The position numbers and the translations under genes are program-made. From Gracilinema caldarium DSM 7334 (GTDB lineage: Bacteria; Spirochaetota; Spirochaetia; Treponematales; Breznakiellaceae), in contig NC_015732.1 in NCBI RefSeq assembly GCF_000219725.1, forward strand, positions 930,001 to 994,000: 64,000 nt of DNA. The letters are read 5' to 3'. Shown here one piece after another: positions 52,774-60,482 of this stretch (position 1 is the stretch's first letter; each line of letters starts with the position of its first letter). Under the pieces are notes generated by a model that had not been told where the DNA came from, did no database searches, and saw only the letters and a program-made list of their open reading frames with translations.

Positions 52774-54252
52774 ATGGAAGTTCGCGTTCGCTATGCCCCA
52801 TCGCCGACGGGGCTTCAGCATATTGGAGGGGTACGGACCGCCCTCTTTAACTATCTTTTCGCCCGGTCTAAGGGCGGAAAGTTTATTCTGCGCCTGGAAG
52901 ATACGGATCAGACCCGGTATGACCCAGCCTATGTTCAGAACCTCTATGATACCTTTAACTGGCTCGGTATTCACTGGGATGAAGGCCCCGATGTGGGCGG
53001 TCCTGCGGCACCCTATATTCAATCCCAGCGTTTTGCCCTGTATAAGGAATATGCGGAAAAACTCGTAGCCATGGGGCAGGCTTATTACTGTTTCTGCACC
53101 GAAGATCGGCTCGAGAAGATCCGGAAAGAACGGGAAGAGTCCAAATCCAGCGAAACCGGATACGACCGGCACTGCCGCGCCTTGGATCCCGCTGAGGCCG
53201 CAAAGCGGGCTCAAGCCGGGGAAAGCCACGTAATCCGCCTTAAAATCCCCCTCGGAGAGGTAACCCGTTTCCATGATCACCTCTTAGGTGATATTGAATG
53301 GAAGAATGATGATGTAAATCCCGATCCGGTACTGCTGAAATCCGACGGTTTTCCCACCTATCACCTGGCCAACGTGGTGGATGATCACCTGATGCAGGTT
53401 ACCCATGTACTCAGAGCCCAGGAATGGATACCCTCCACACCCCTGCATGTCATCATGTATAAGGCCTTTGGCTGGGATCATCCTGAGTACTGCCATCTCC
53501 CCATGGTTATGGGCCAGGACGGTAAAAAGCTCAGCAAGCGTCATGGAGCCACCAGTATTGATGAATTCCGCCGACAGGGCTATCTGCCTGAGGCTCTTAT
53601 CAATTATGTGGCCCTCCTGGGTGCTTCCTATGAAGAAGGCAAGGATATCTATACTGTAGCCGAACTGGCAGAACGCTTCAGTCTGGATAAGCTTAACAAG
53701 GCCCCCGCAATTTTTGACTATAAAAAGCTGGAATGGTATAACGGCCAATATATCCGGATGAAATCCGATGCTGAACTGGCGACCCTCATCGAACCCTATG
53801 CCGTATCCTCTGGTCTTTTTGGCGAACCTGGAACAGCACCCTCAGAAGCACAACGGTCGCTTTTTGTGGCCGCCATGCCCCTCATTAAAGAGCGGCTCAG
53901 TTTTCTCCATGAAGGTCCGGCCAAGCTCACCTATCTTTTTGATGAACCTGCCATGCCGCAAAAGGAAGAGTTCTTTCCTAAAAAGGCCGACCTGGCAGTT
54001 GCCATCAATCTGCTTACCATGGTCCGTGAATTAGTTCCGGCCATGGCCAGGCAGTCCGATGAAGCATCGGAAGCCATGGTAAAGCAGTATGCCGAAGAAA
54101 AACAGGTAAAGATGGGGGACCTCATGATGCCCCTCCGGGTTGCCATTACCGGCAGCCGGGTGAGTCCGCCCCTCTTTGGTTCTATAAAGCTTCTCGGCGA
54201 AGCAAAAGCTCTGGCCAGGGTTGACCGAGCTTTAGAATATCTCCGTTCTTAG
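52774..54252 (+). CDS. gltX: Glutamyl-tRNA synthetase
   Basis: 492 residues, class I synthetase. The HIGH-type motif is YAPSPTGLQHIGG near residue 7, and the KMSKS-type motif is KKLSKRHGATS near residue 249. The C-terminal helical anticodon-binding domain is complete. It charges tRNA-Glu, and in many bacteria without GlnRS also tRNA-Gln; no amidotransferase is visible here to decide. Followed after 7 nt by a hypothetical gene. Confidence 0.97.
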   Translation: MEVRVRYAPSPTGLQHIGGVRTALFNYLFARSKGGKFILRLEDTDQTRYDPAYVQNLYDTFNWLGIHWDEGPDVGGPAAPYIQSQRFALYKEYAEKLVAMGQAYYCFCTEDRLEKIRKEREESKSSETGYDRHCRALDPAEAAKRAQAGESHVIRLKIPLGEVTRFHDHLLGDIEWKNDDVNPDPVLLKSDGFPTYHLANVVDDHLMQVTHVLRAQEWIPSTPLHVIMYKAFGWDHPEYCHLPMVMGQDGKKLSKRHGATSIDEFRRQGYLPEALINYVALLGASYEEGKDIYTVAELAERFSLDKLNKAPAIFDYKKLEWYNGQYIRMKSDAELATLIEPYAVSSGLFGEPGTAPSEAQRSLFVAAMPLIKERLSFLHEGPAKLTYLFDEPAMPQKEEFFPKKADLAVAINLLTMVRELVPAMARQSDEASEAMVKQYAEEKQVKMGDLMMPLRVAITGSRVSPPLFGSIKLLGEAKALARVDRALEYLRS

Positions 54253-54259
54253 CTAGAGC

Positions 54260-55030
54260 ATGAATTTCATGAAGCAGAGAAAACTGGCCATTATTCTTAT
54301 TTATTCATTATTTCTGCAAAATCTACAGCAAAACTTGCATGGTCAGGCTTTCTCTGCTTCCAAGCCTTCACTGGACCTTTCGTTTCTTCCTCAGGAACTG
54401 CAACAGGATCTGCAGGAATCCGGTTTTCTTACGTCCTTCCGTATGAAACCCAAGACCTTGAAACTGGTACCATTTTTCTCAGGTCGTAGTGATTTTATAC
54501 GCCGTCATGAAACATTGGAACCCCATGCAGTACAGGAGGCTCTGTTCCTATTATCACCTCGACCCATAGCAACCAATAAAAATAATCTCTATAAACTACT
54601 CATGGAAGCTCCCAGTCTCGCCGGTTTAAGCTACAATCGAAAAAAGGGTGGACCTGTTCTCCTCTTCCGGAACGTCCGGTTTATCACTACTCCTGACCCT
54701 GTTACACTTGAAGCGATTATCCAGGTGGAAGATACCGAATTTGGAACCATCAAATTTAAAACTAGTCTCGAATATGATGAAACCAAGATAATACTAAAAA
54801 TGATAAATCTCGACCCGCTCTCATATCTGGTGTTTCCTGCTGTACCACCAGGCCAGGCTCTGGTAGATATCGTATACGGTATGGGCCCTGGAGCATCTTT
54901 TGTATATACTGCCTGGAGTGTTCGGGCTTATCTTTTTATACCCTCCGCCGCAACAGTGGAGACCCCGCTATATCGGCGGGCAATCAGTCTTAAAAACTGG
55001 TTTATAAGTTTATTGGAGACATTAGAATGA
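54260..55030 (+). CDS. Exported hypothetical protein between gltX and arginase
   Basis: 256 residues with an N-terminal hydrophobic segment (about 8-20) and LHGQAFS-like cleavage region, so probably periplasmic. ATG at 54269 (codon 4) is an alternative start. The mature part is mixed alpha/beta, with TLKLVPFFSGRSDFIRRH, a central LSYNRKKGGPVLLFRNVRFIT and a C-terminal VYGMGPGASFVYTAWSVRAYLF. I do not recognise the family. It overlaps the arginase start by 4 nt (ATGA), indicating coupled translation. Confidence 0.72.
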   Translation: MNFMKQRKLAIILIYSLFLQNLQQNLHGQAFSASKPSLDLSFLPQELQQDLQESGFLTSFRMKPKTLKLVPFFSGRSDFIRRHETLEPHAVQEALFLLSPRPIATNKNNLYKLLMEAPSLAGLSYNRKKGGPVLLFRNVRFITTPDPVTLEAIIQVEDTEFGTIKFKTSLEYDETKIILKMINLDPLSYLVFPAVPPGQALVDIVYGMGPGASFVYTAWSVRAYLFIPSAATVETPLYRRAISLKNWFISLLETLE

Positions 55031-55935
55031 ACATCCGTGTGATTGAGCTTCCCCTCGATTTTGGTGCTAACCGGCGCGGCAGTGATATGGGGCCTTCGGC
55101 CATGCGGCTCGCAGGGCTAAAGCAGGTACTCACTGAGCTAGGCCATACCTGTGAAGAGTCCTTCCCCGGCATTTCGGTCCCCGCCCAGGAATTTCTGGAA
55201 GAAGGCGATCCCCAGGTCAGATTCCTCAAGCCCATTGCAGAAGCCTGTACGGCCCTAGCAGAGCGGGTAGAGCAGGCGGTCGATGCCGGAGCCTTCCCCC
55301 TGGTGCTGGGCGGGGACCACTCCATCGCCATCGGCACCCTCTCTGGCCTTGGTGCTGCCTACAGAAAACGGAACCTCCGCTGGGGAACCCTCTGGATCGA
55401 TGCTCATGGAGATTTTAACACCCCTGAATCCACCCCTTCCGGGAATATCCATGGTATGTCCCTTGCCATTGCCTGCGGCTATGGCCACCCCGATTTGGTT
55501 AATCTCTATGGAAAATTCAGAAAACTGGACCCCGCCAACGTAGCCCTTGTGGGGGTCCGTGATCTGGACCCCCTGGAAAAGGTGAATATGCGGGAGGCCG
55601 GTGTTACGGTCTTTACTATGACCGAAGTTGACCGCTTAGGTATTGCGGAAACCGCCCGCCAACTTGTAGCTTTTTTTACATCCCGGGTGGATCGGCTTCA
55701 TGTGAGCGTGGATATGGATGTGATGGACCCCATGATTGCTCCCGGGGTGGGTATTCCACTTCCTGGAGGTTTCTCATACCGGGAAGTACTGTTATTGGCG
55801 GAGGAACTGGCTTCATCGGGCATTTTGGCTTCCGCTGAATTGGTAGAAGTAAACCCCGTCCTCGATGTTCGCAACCAGACCGCCCGGATGGCTGTAGAAA
55901 TTGCAGGGCGGCTTTTAGGTTCGAGGGTATATTAA
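55027..55935 (+). CDS. rocF: Arginase family ureohydrolase
   Basis: 302 residues. Binuclear Mn2+ ligands: GGDHSIAIG, IDAHGDFNTPESTPSGNIHGM and SVDMDVMDPMIAPGVG. All three metal motifs are intact, and the DFNTPESTPSGNIHGM loop is arginase-like rather than agmatinase-like. It splits arginine to ornithine and urea. Notable beside an arginine biosynthetic operon 5 kb upstream, implying regulated arginine turnover. Confidence 0.92.
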   Translation: MNIRVIELPLDFGANRRGSDMGPSAMRLAGLKQVLTELGHTCEESFPGISVPAQEFLEEGDPQVRFLKPIAEACTALAERVEQAVDAGAFPLVLGGDHSIAIGTLSGLGAAYRKRNLRWGTLWIDAHGDFNTPESTPSGNIHGMSLAIACGYGHPDLVNLYGKFRKLDPANVALVGVRDLDPLEKVNMREAGVTVFTMTEVDRLGIAETARQLVAFFTSRVDRLHVSVDMDVMDPMIAPGVGIPLPGGFSYREVLLLAEELASSGILASAELVEVNPVLDVRNQTARMAVEIAGRLLGSRVY

Positions 55936-55941
55936 CAATAA

Positions 55942-55980
55942 CCTGGGAAAAGCAATACATAACTTTTCCCAGGCTTATTT
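55942..55980 (+). terminator. Terminator of the gltX-arginase unit
   Basis: CCTGGGAAAAG (55942-55952) and CTTTTCCCAGG (55963-55973) form a perfect 11-bp stem, followed by CTTATTT. Confidence 0.85.
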
Positions 55981-56022
55981 AACTACAGCATGTATTTAAC
56001 TAAACGATAGAAAAGGTTTTTA

Positions 56023-56805
56023 TTATTGAATTGGTATCCCTGCTGCAAAGCCAAGTGTGAAAGCTCGGTTAGTATCTAACGCATCAGTCAGCATTGCATC
56101 AATAACAAATTTGTATTTTCTAAGAGAAGGAGAAGCGGCAAGGTCGATTCTTATACCAGTGTTTAAACTACCCCGTTGGTATGCATTTGATCCCACAGCC
56201 TGTACACTGTAAGAAAAGTTAGAAAAATCAGTAATCCAATGAATATAGTTTTGAAAAACTTTGGGAAAAAGTAGTAAATCAAAGCCCATACCAAAATCAA
56301 TATTAGAGTCATTGCTATCTTTAATAAAGGTTTTTCCTACTACCACTGTAGTCTCGGCAGGCATATTAAAAAAGGTTGATGGATAGGTTGCTGCAAGGTA
56401 GATTTGGGTAGCGTTCGAACTTGAGCCACCTTGTTGTAACATTTGAAAATTGGTACCAACTGCTACTGCAGTCCCAGAGGTTGGCAACTGAATTTTACCA
56501 CCGATTAATGTATCCCCATTGTCATCGCCAATTTGATTATCATAGGCAAAGGATAGCTCTACCCGTTTAAAAAGACTGACACTTGCAGCCCCAATATGGG
56601 CAATTTCACTATCTTCAAAAATTCCATGATATCCCAAATCTACACCTATATCGGCACTTTTTTCCCATCCAATTCGTCCGTTGGGAATAGATATAAGTCC
56701 GGTTGAACCATTTAAACTCATGCCTTTAAGAGATTGAGCCGAAATGGTGGGTATTAATCCGATAACCAGCACAAAGGAAACCAAATAAAACGTAACTTTG
56801 TTCAT
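56023..56805 (-). CDS. Probable outer-membrane beta-barrel protein
   Basis: 260 residues with a clear signal peptide (cleavage after ISA, about residue 23). The mature part alternates polar and hydrophobic residues in short strands and ends in FTLGFAAGIPIQ. The opening SLNGSTGLISIPNGRIGWEKSADIGVDLGYH is typical of barrel proteins related to YjbH/porin-like families. AGGAG precedes the ATG. No substrate can be inferred. It is a lone gene in an A+T-rich neighbourhood. Confidence 0.7.
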   Translation of the reverse strand: MNKVTFYLVSFVLVIGLIPTISAQSLKGMSLNGSTGLISIPNGRIGWEKSADIGVDLGYHGIFEDSEIAHIGAASVSLFKRVELSFAYDNQIGDDNGDTLIGGKIQLPTSGTAVAVGTNFQMLQQGGSSSNATQIYLAATYPSTFFNMPAETTVVVGKTFIKDSNDSNIDFGMGFDLLLFPKVFQNYIHWITDFSNFSYSVQAVGSNAYQRGSLNTGIRIDLAASPSLRKYKFVIDAMLTDALDTNRAFTLGFAAGIPIQ

Positions 56806-56981
56806 CGTTTTCTCCTTACCTCATAGTTAAGAAAATGTATTAAAAATATAACGTGTCTCACGCTATAATTCAATTATTATACAATAAATTATTCTTATAA
56901 TAACAACAAAGATATATAAATCAATATACTGACCAAGCGTTTTGATGGTAATGCTTCTCATTTTAGAGTATAACTATTAGT

Positions 56982-57548
56982 ATGGACAAAGCATCCAATT
57001 CAAACTGGTATGAAAAAAGTCGTAAACGACTTTTTGAGTGTTCTATGTTCTCTGTTTTTGAAGCAGAACGGTATACTAATAAAAATAACCCCGGGACCTT
57101 TTATCTTATAGATGCCCCTGACTGGGCTGGAGTCATCCCGGTGGTGAATACCCCCGAAGGCCGTAAATTTGTTATGATAGAACAGTATCGCCATGGCACG
57201 GGCCGCAGGTCTATAGAATTCCCCGGCGGCATCATCGATGCCGGTGAAGACCCGGTTTTAGCCATTTCGCGGGAATTACTAGAAGAAACAGGCTATGCGG
57301 CGGAAATGATCATTCCCCTCGGATCTCTTTCTCCAAATCCCGCCATGATGACCAACCATTTCCATGCCTTTGTGGCGGAGGACTGCCATTTGGTCCAGGA
57401 ACCCCATCTCGATGAACATGAGGACATCCAGGTCCTCCTGGTGCCAGAAGACGAAGCCATCAATCTTGTGGGGGGCGAAGAGATGGGCCACGCCCTCATG
57501 ACCGCCGCCCTTTTCCTCTACTCCCGCTATTTGGGACGTTGTTTATGA
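56982..57548 (+). CDS. NUDIX hydrolase, ADP-ribose pyrophosphatase-like
   Basis: 188 residues. The Nudix box GGIIDAGEDPVLAISRELLEETGY satisfies GX5EX7REUXEEXGU. The preceding VIPVVNTPEGRKFVMIEQYRHGTGRRSIEFPGG and following SPNPAMMTNHFHAFVAEDC are as in ADP-ribose pyrophosphatases. It hydrolyses nucleoside-diphosphate derivatives. No Shine-Dalgarno precedes the ATG, while TATAAC (56969-56974) lies 8 bases upstream, so the message may be leaderless. Confidence 0.92.
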   Translation: MDKASNSNWYEKSRKRLFECSMFSVFEAERYTNKNNPGTFYLIDAPDWAGVIPVVNTPEGRKFVMIEQYRHGTGRRSIEFPGGIIDAGEDPVLAISRELLEETGYAAEMIIPLGSLSPNPAMMTNHFHAFVAEDCHLVQEPHLDEHEDIQVLLVPEDEAINLVGGEEMGHALMTAALFLYSRYLGRCL

Positions 57549-57558
57549 AACAGTGCCC

Positions 57559-57587
57559 TTGTCATGCCTTGCCTGCTTTACTATAAT
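57559..57587 (+). promoter_or_regulatory. Promoter of glyS
   Basis: TTGTCA (57559-57564) and TATAAT (57582-57587) are exactly 17 bases apart. It predicts a leader of about 117 bases before the glyS ATG. Confidence 0.75.
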
Positions 57588-57596
57588 CCCATCCAT

Positions 57597-57644
57597 GTCC
57601 GGGACGTTCCGCTCCCTGCGGAATAGTAGCCGGACCATCTTTTT
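57597..57644 (+). promoter_or_regulatory. Candidate attenuator hairpin in the glyS leader
   Basis: GTCCGG (57597-57602) pairs with CCGGAC (57630-57635), and inside TTCCGC (57607-57612) pairs with GCGGAA (57618-57623). CATCTTTTT follows. It begins at about +4 of the transcript. A second small hairpin, ACACC/GGTGT, precedes the ribosome-binding site. The arrangement suggests premature termination control, but the signal is not identified. Confidence 0.5.
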
Positions 57645-57710
57645 ATATACGCACCTTCACACCGCGGAGGTGTATGCGAACGGCAGGCCCGTTTGCGCTA
57701 GGAGTATTTC

Positions 57711-59102
57711 ATGGCTGAACAGCAAAACGAGTATCAAGGCAAGGCTACCATGGAGAAAATCACGTCCCTCGCCAAGCGACGTGGTTTTGTGTTTCAATCG
57801 TCGGAAATTTACGGCGGCCAGGCAGGCGCTTGGGACTACGGTCCCCTGGGCATCGAACTGAAAAACCGTATCGCCCAAACCTGGTGGAAGGAGATGACCC
57901 AGCTTCATGATGACATCGTCGGTCTCGATGCGGCCATCCTTATGCACCCCCGGGTATGGGAAGCCTCCGGTCACGTCGAAAACTTCACCGACCCCCTGGT
58001 GGACTGCAAAAAGTGTAAAGCCCGCTTCCGGGCCGACCAGATTGATCCCGAAAAGCTTGCTAAAAAGGAATGTCCCGAATGCGGCGGCGAACTGACCGAT
58101 ACCCGCAAGTTTAACCTCATGTTCAAAACCAACATCGGCGCCGTAGAAGACAGCTCCAGCGTTATCTACCTGCGCCCCGAAACCGCCCAGGGCATCTATG
58201 TAAACTATAAGAACATCATCCAATCCAATCGGATGAAAATCCCCTTCGGCATTGCCCAGATAGGCAAGGCCTTCCGGAACGAAATCGTCACCAAAAACTT
58301 CATTTTCCGCACCTGCGAATTTGAGCAGATGGAAATGCAGTTCTTTGTAAAACCCGGCACCGATGAGGAATGGTTCAACACCTGGCGGGACCGCCGCTGG
58401 AAATATTATGAAAAACTGGGCGTAAAAATGGACCACCTCCGCTGGCACCGCCACGGTCCGGACGAACTGGCCCACTATGCCAAGGACGCCTACGATATCG
58501 AATACCTCTTCCCCATGGGCTGGAAGGAACTCGAAGGGGTCCACAACCGCTCCAACTACGACCTGTCACGGCATATGCAGTTTAGCGGCAAGGACCTGCA
58601 ATACATCGACCAGGACAACGGCAACGAACGGTACATCCCCTTCATCATCGAAACCTCCGCGGGCCTCACAAGAAGCCTCCTCATGCTCCTCTGCGACGCC
58701 TACGACGAAGAATACGTCGGCACCGGAGACCCGGCCACCTCGGATAAAAACTCCGACGACTGGCGCACGGTCCTCCGTTTCCACCCCAACCTGGCCCCCA
58801 TCACCGTGGCGGTCCTCCCCCTCATGAAGAAGGACGGTCTGGCTGAACTCGCCCAGGATATCCGGGCCGAACTCAAGGAAGACTTCGCCACCGACTACGA
58901 CCAGTCTGGAGCCATCGGCCGCCGCTATCGCCGCCAGGACGAAGCCGGCACCCCCTTCTGTGTCACCATCGATTACCAGTCCAAAGAGGATAACACGGTT
59001 ACCCTCCGTTTCCGGGACTCCATGGAACAGGTTCGGGTGCACCGCTCTGAGCTGGTCCAGCGAATCCGCGCAGAAATTAAAAACTACAAGCGCACTAAAT
59101 AA
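57711..59102 (+). CDS. glyS: Glycyl-tRNA synthetase, homodimeric type
   Basis: 463 residues. Class II motifs: FQSSEIYGGQAGAWDYGPLG at the N-terminus, motif 2 RNEIVTKNFIFRTCEFEQMEMQFF, motif 3 GLTRSLLMLL, and the zinc-binding-like CKKCKARF...CPECGGEL insertion near residue 100. The C-terminal anticodon-binding domain starts near LAPITVAVLPLMKKDG. AGGAG precedes the ATG. Strongly G+C-rich codon choice (C at third positions) compared with the NUDIX gene before it. Confidence 0.97.
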   Translation: MAEQQNEYQGKATMEKITSLAKRRGFVFQSSEIYGGQAGAWDYGPLGIELKNRIAQTWWKEMTQLHDDIVGLDAAILMHPRVWEASGHVENFTDPLVDCKKCKARFRADQIDPEKLAKKECPECGGELTDTRKFNLMFKTNIGAVEDSSSVIYLRPETAQGIYVNYKNIIQSNRMKIPFGIAQIGKAFRNEIVTKNFIFRTCEFEQMEMQFFVKPGTDEEWFNTWRDRRWKYYEKLGVKMDHLRWHRHGPDELAHYAKDAYDIEYLFPMGWKELEGVHNRSNYDLSRHMQFSGKDLQYIDQDNGNERYIPFIIETSAGLTRSLLMLLCDAYDEEYVGTGDPATSDKNSDDWRTVLRFHPNLAPITVAVLPLMKKDGLAELAQDIRAELKEDFATDYDQSGAIGRRYRRQDEAGTPFCVTIDYQSKEDNTVTLRFRDSMEQVRVHRSELVQRIRAEIKNYKRTK

Positions 59103-59120
59103 GAAAACCTATAGCAGCTC

Positions 59121-59255
59121 GGGAGATTCCCCATGGAGCTTCAAGGGGGGAAGTCTCCCCCTCGGCCCCACGCGGGGCCCCGCGCTGCCCCATGTAACGC
59201 ACCGGTCTCGACGAGCCCGGTGCCGCCCGGAGCGACCGCTCCGCTGTCGCTCCGG
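59121..59255. repeat. Array of four GC-rich hairpins after glyS
   Basis: Hairpin 1: GGGAGATTCCCC with GGGGAAGTCTCCC (59121-59132/59147-59159, one bulge). Hairpin 2: GGCCCC-ACGC-GGGGCC (59164-59179). Hairpin 3: CACCGG with CCGGTG (59200-59205/59217-59222). Hairpin 4: CCGGAGCGAC with GTCGCTCCGG (59227-59236/59246-59255). The rest of the 59103-59480 spacer holds no gene. The first hairpin may terminate glyS. Confidence 0.7.
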
Positions 59256-59377
59256 CCGCCCCCACCGCCCCGGTGCTCCTTGTTGGTGCCTACCCCCTCT
59301 CATGAATTATTCCGAGCTATGAGCACAGGTACTTTAATAAAACCTGCCACCGGTCTGATGAAAAAATAAAAATGAAC

Positions 59378-59406
59378 TTGACATATTTCAAAAATAGCTT
59401 TTATCC
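59378..59406 (+). promoter_or_regulatory. Promoter upstream of the frameshifted lipoprotein and the A+T-rich cluster
   Basis: TTGACA (59378-59383) and TTATCC (59401-59406) are 17 bases apart. This is the only good promoter seen before the cluster beginning at 59754. Confidence 0.5.
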
Positions 59407-59420
59407 TAAAAGCACAAAAC

Positions 59421-59442
59421 CAAAAGCTGCAGCTTGGTTTTT
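59421..59442 (+). terminator. Terminator or attenuator before the lipoprotein gene
   Basis: CCAAAAGC-TGCA-GCTTGG followed by TTTTTT. The stem is 6 bp with a bulge of two A. It lies between the promoter at 59378 and the ATG at 59481, so it could attenuate the downstream genes. Confidence 0.5.
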
Positions 59443-59480
59443 TAAAATAATAGGCCTAAAAAAGTAACGGAGGTTATTGT

Positions 59481-59737
59481 ATGTACAAAGGGTTCTTTAA
59501 AACTCTGAAAAGGGTAATCGTTCTGTCTGTTTTCTTCCTTCCTTCTTTTCTTCCTTCCTTTTAGGAGCCTGTGCCTTTCCATTCAGTGGAGGCAGCCAGG
59601 GTGTAACACTTAATCCGGTATCTACCGAATTTCGAGAAATTGCGCAGAAAGGATATATGGGTGGTAGCGTAGTGTATAATCCTGAAGCTCCAGAAGCCGG
59701 GCATTTATATGCTTTTATGTATAAATCAACAAGGTAG
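59481..59737 (+). pseudogene. Short lipoprotein gene frameshifted within a TTCC repeat tract (phase-off or broken)
   Basis: ATG at 59481 with GGAGG upstream opens a signal-peptide-like frame (MYKGFFKTLKRVIVLSVFFLPS) that stops at 59562. In another frame the sequence at once continues as LLGACAFPFSGGSQGVTLNPV, with lipobox LLGAC, and runs 59 codons to a TAG at 59735-59737. The two frames meet in a pyrimidine tract (59530-59561) made of TTCC-like units and a 16-base tandem duplication. Adding one 4-base unit would join them. No alternative start exists in the lipoprotein frame. The mature protein (about 56 residues, ending YKSTR) is not recognised. Confidence 0.65.
59530..59561. repeat. Tetranucleotide/16-mer pyrimidine repeat in the lipoprotein signal sequence
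   Basis: TTTTCTTCCTTCCTTC (59530-59545) is followed by TTTTCTTCCTTCCTTT (59546-59561). Within each, TTCC is repeated. Slippage by 4 bases changes the reading frame of the lipoprotein. Confidence 0.85.
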
Positions 59738-59753
59738 ATGGAGAAAAAACTCA

Positions 59754-60482
59754 ATGATTAGTGGGAAATGCCTTGTGTGCGGTGCTAAACTAGAACATCG
59801 TGACGAAAGCATAATTGTCATGTGCTCTAAATGTGGAAAAAAAGAGAGGACATGTATTGTTTGTGAAAAAGAGCATTATCTTTGTAATGCTTGTGCAACT
59901 GAAACGGTGATGGCTAAAATCTTTCAAAAGATACCCGAGATTGATTGCCAAAATCCCTGTGATATAGGAGAAAAGCTTTTAATTGAATGTGGGTATGCTG
60001 GTAATTCTCCGCATTTTGTTGTTGCAATAGCTTTCTTGTTGGCTTTAAAGAATTTAAGTTTTGTAACGCTCGAAGATGTTTTTGAAGGAATGATGCGAGC
60101 TTCTCAAATTCCTGGTGGGTGGTGTGGATATTACGGCTCATGTGGAGCTGCAGTCGGATTGGGTGTTGCTGTTAGTATATTAACAAAAGCTACACCTATG
60201 ACGGATAAGTCGCGTAGTATGGCAAATGAAGCTACAGCTGAAGGGCTAAAAATTGTGGCATCACAAGGTGGACCAAGGTGCTGTATAGGTTCTGTGCGTG
60301 GTGTTTTAGAAGCTGGAGTAAAGTATATAAAGGAAGCGCTCGGAATTGATTTTCCTACCCGAAGAATAGAAATAAAAAAATGCTGGGCAAGTAGGCTACA
60401 ACCGGATTGTAAAAAGGAACGATGTCTTTTTTGGGAAAAAAACATAAGTAAAAATGGGAGGTGCGAAAATGGAGAATCTTAG
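59754..60482 (+). CDS. Cysteine-rich DUF5714/C_GCAxxG-type protein
   Basis: 242 residues from the ATG at 59754. An upstream in-frame start at 59709 lies within the lipoprotein gene. The N-terminus is a zinc-ribbon-like array: CLVC, CSKC, CIVC and CNAC within the first 60 residues. The core GGWCGYYGSCGAAVGLGVAVS matches the C_GCAxxG pattern, then GGPRCCIGSV and KKCWASRLQPDCKKERC near the end. These Cys suggest metal or metalloid binding or redox chemistry; no reaction is established. First gene of the A+T-rich cluster, overlapping the next gene by 14 nt. Confidence 0.8.
   Translation: MISGKCLVCGAKLEHRDESIIVMCSKCGKKERTCIVCEKEHYLCNACATETVMAKIFQKIPEIDCQNPCDIGEKLLIECGYAGNSPHFVVAIAFLLALKNLSFVTLEDVFEGMMRASQIPGGWCGYYGSCGAAVGLGVAVSILTKATPMTDKSRSMANEATAEGLKIVASQGGPRCCIGSVRGVLEAGVKYIKEALGIDFPTRRIEIKKCWASRLQPDCKKERCLFWEKNISKNGRCENGES

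Noticed and set aside
52468-53280. Long frames on both strands across the gltX 5' region and the long hairpin
   Set aside because: They read through a palindromic, low-complexity segment and overlap gltX. No ribosome-binding site or domain supports them.
57594-57710. T-box riboswitch before glyS
   Set aside because: ACCGCG is present, but the conserved AGGGTGG part and a Stem I specifier loop are not. The hairpins fit simple attenuation better.
57657-58544. 295-codon minus-strand frame
   Set aside because: Antisense to glyS, which is intact. The translated sequence has no recognisable domain and crosses the glyS leader hairpins.
59103-59370. Short plus and minus frames in the G+C-rich spacer after glyS
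   Set aside because: They coincide with the hairpin array, have no ribosome-binding site, and encode Pro/Arg/Gly-rich low-complexity sequence.
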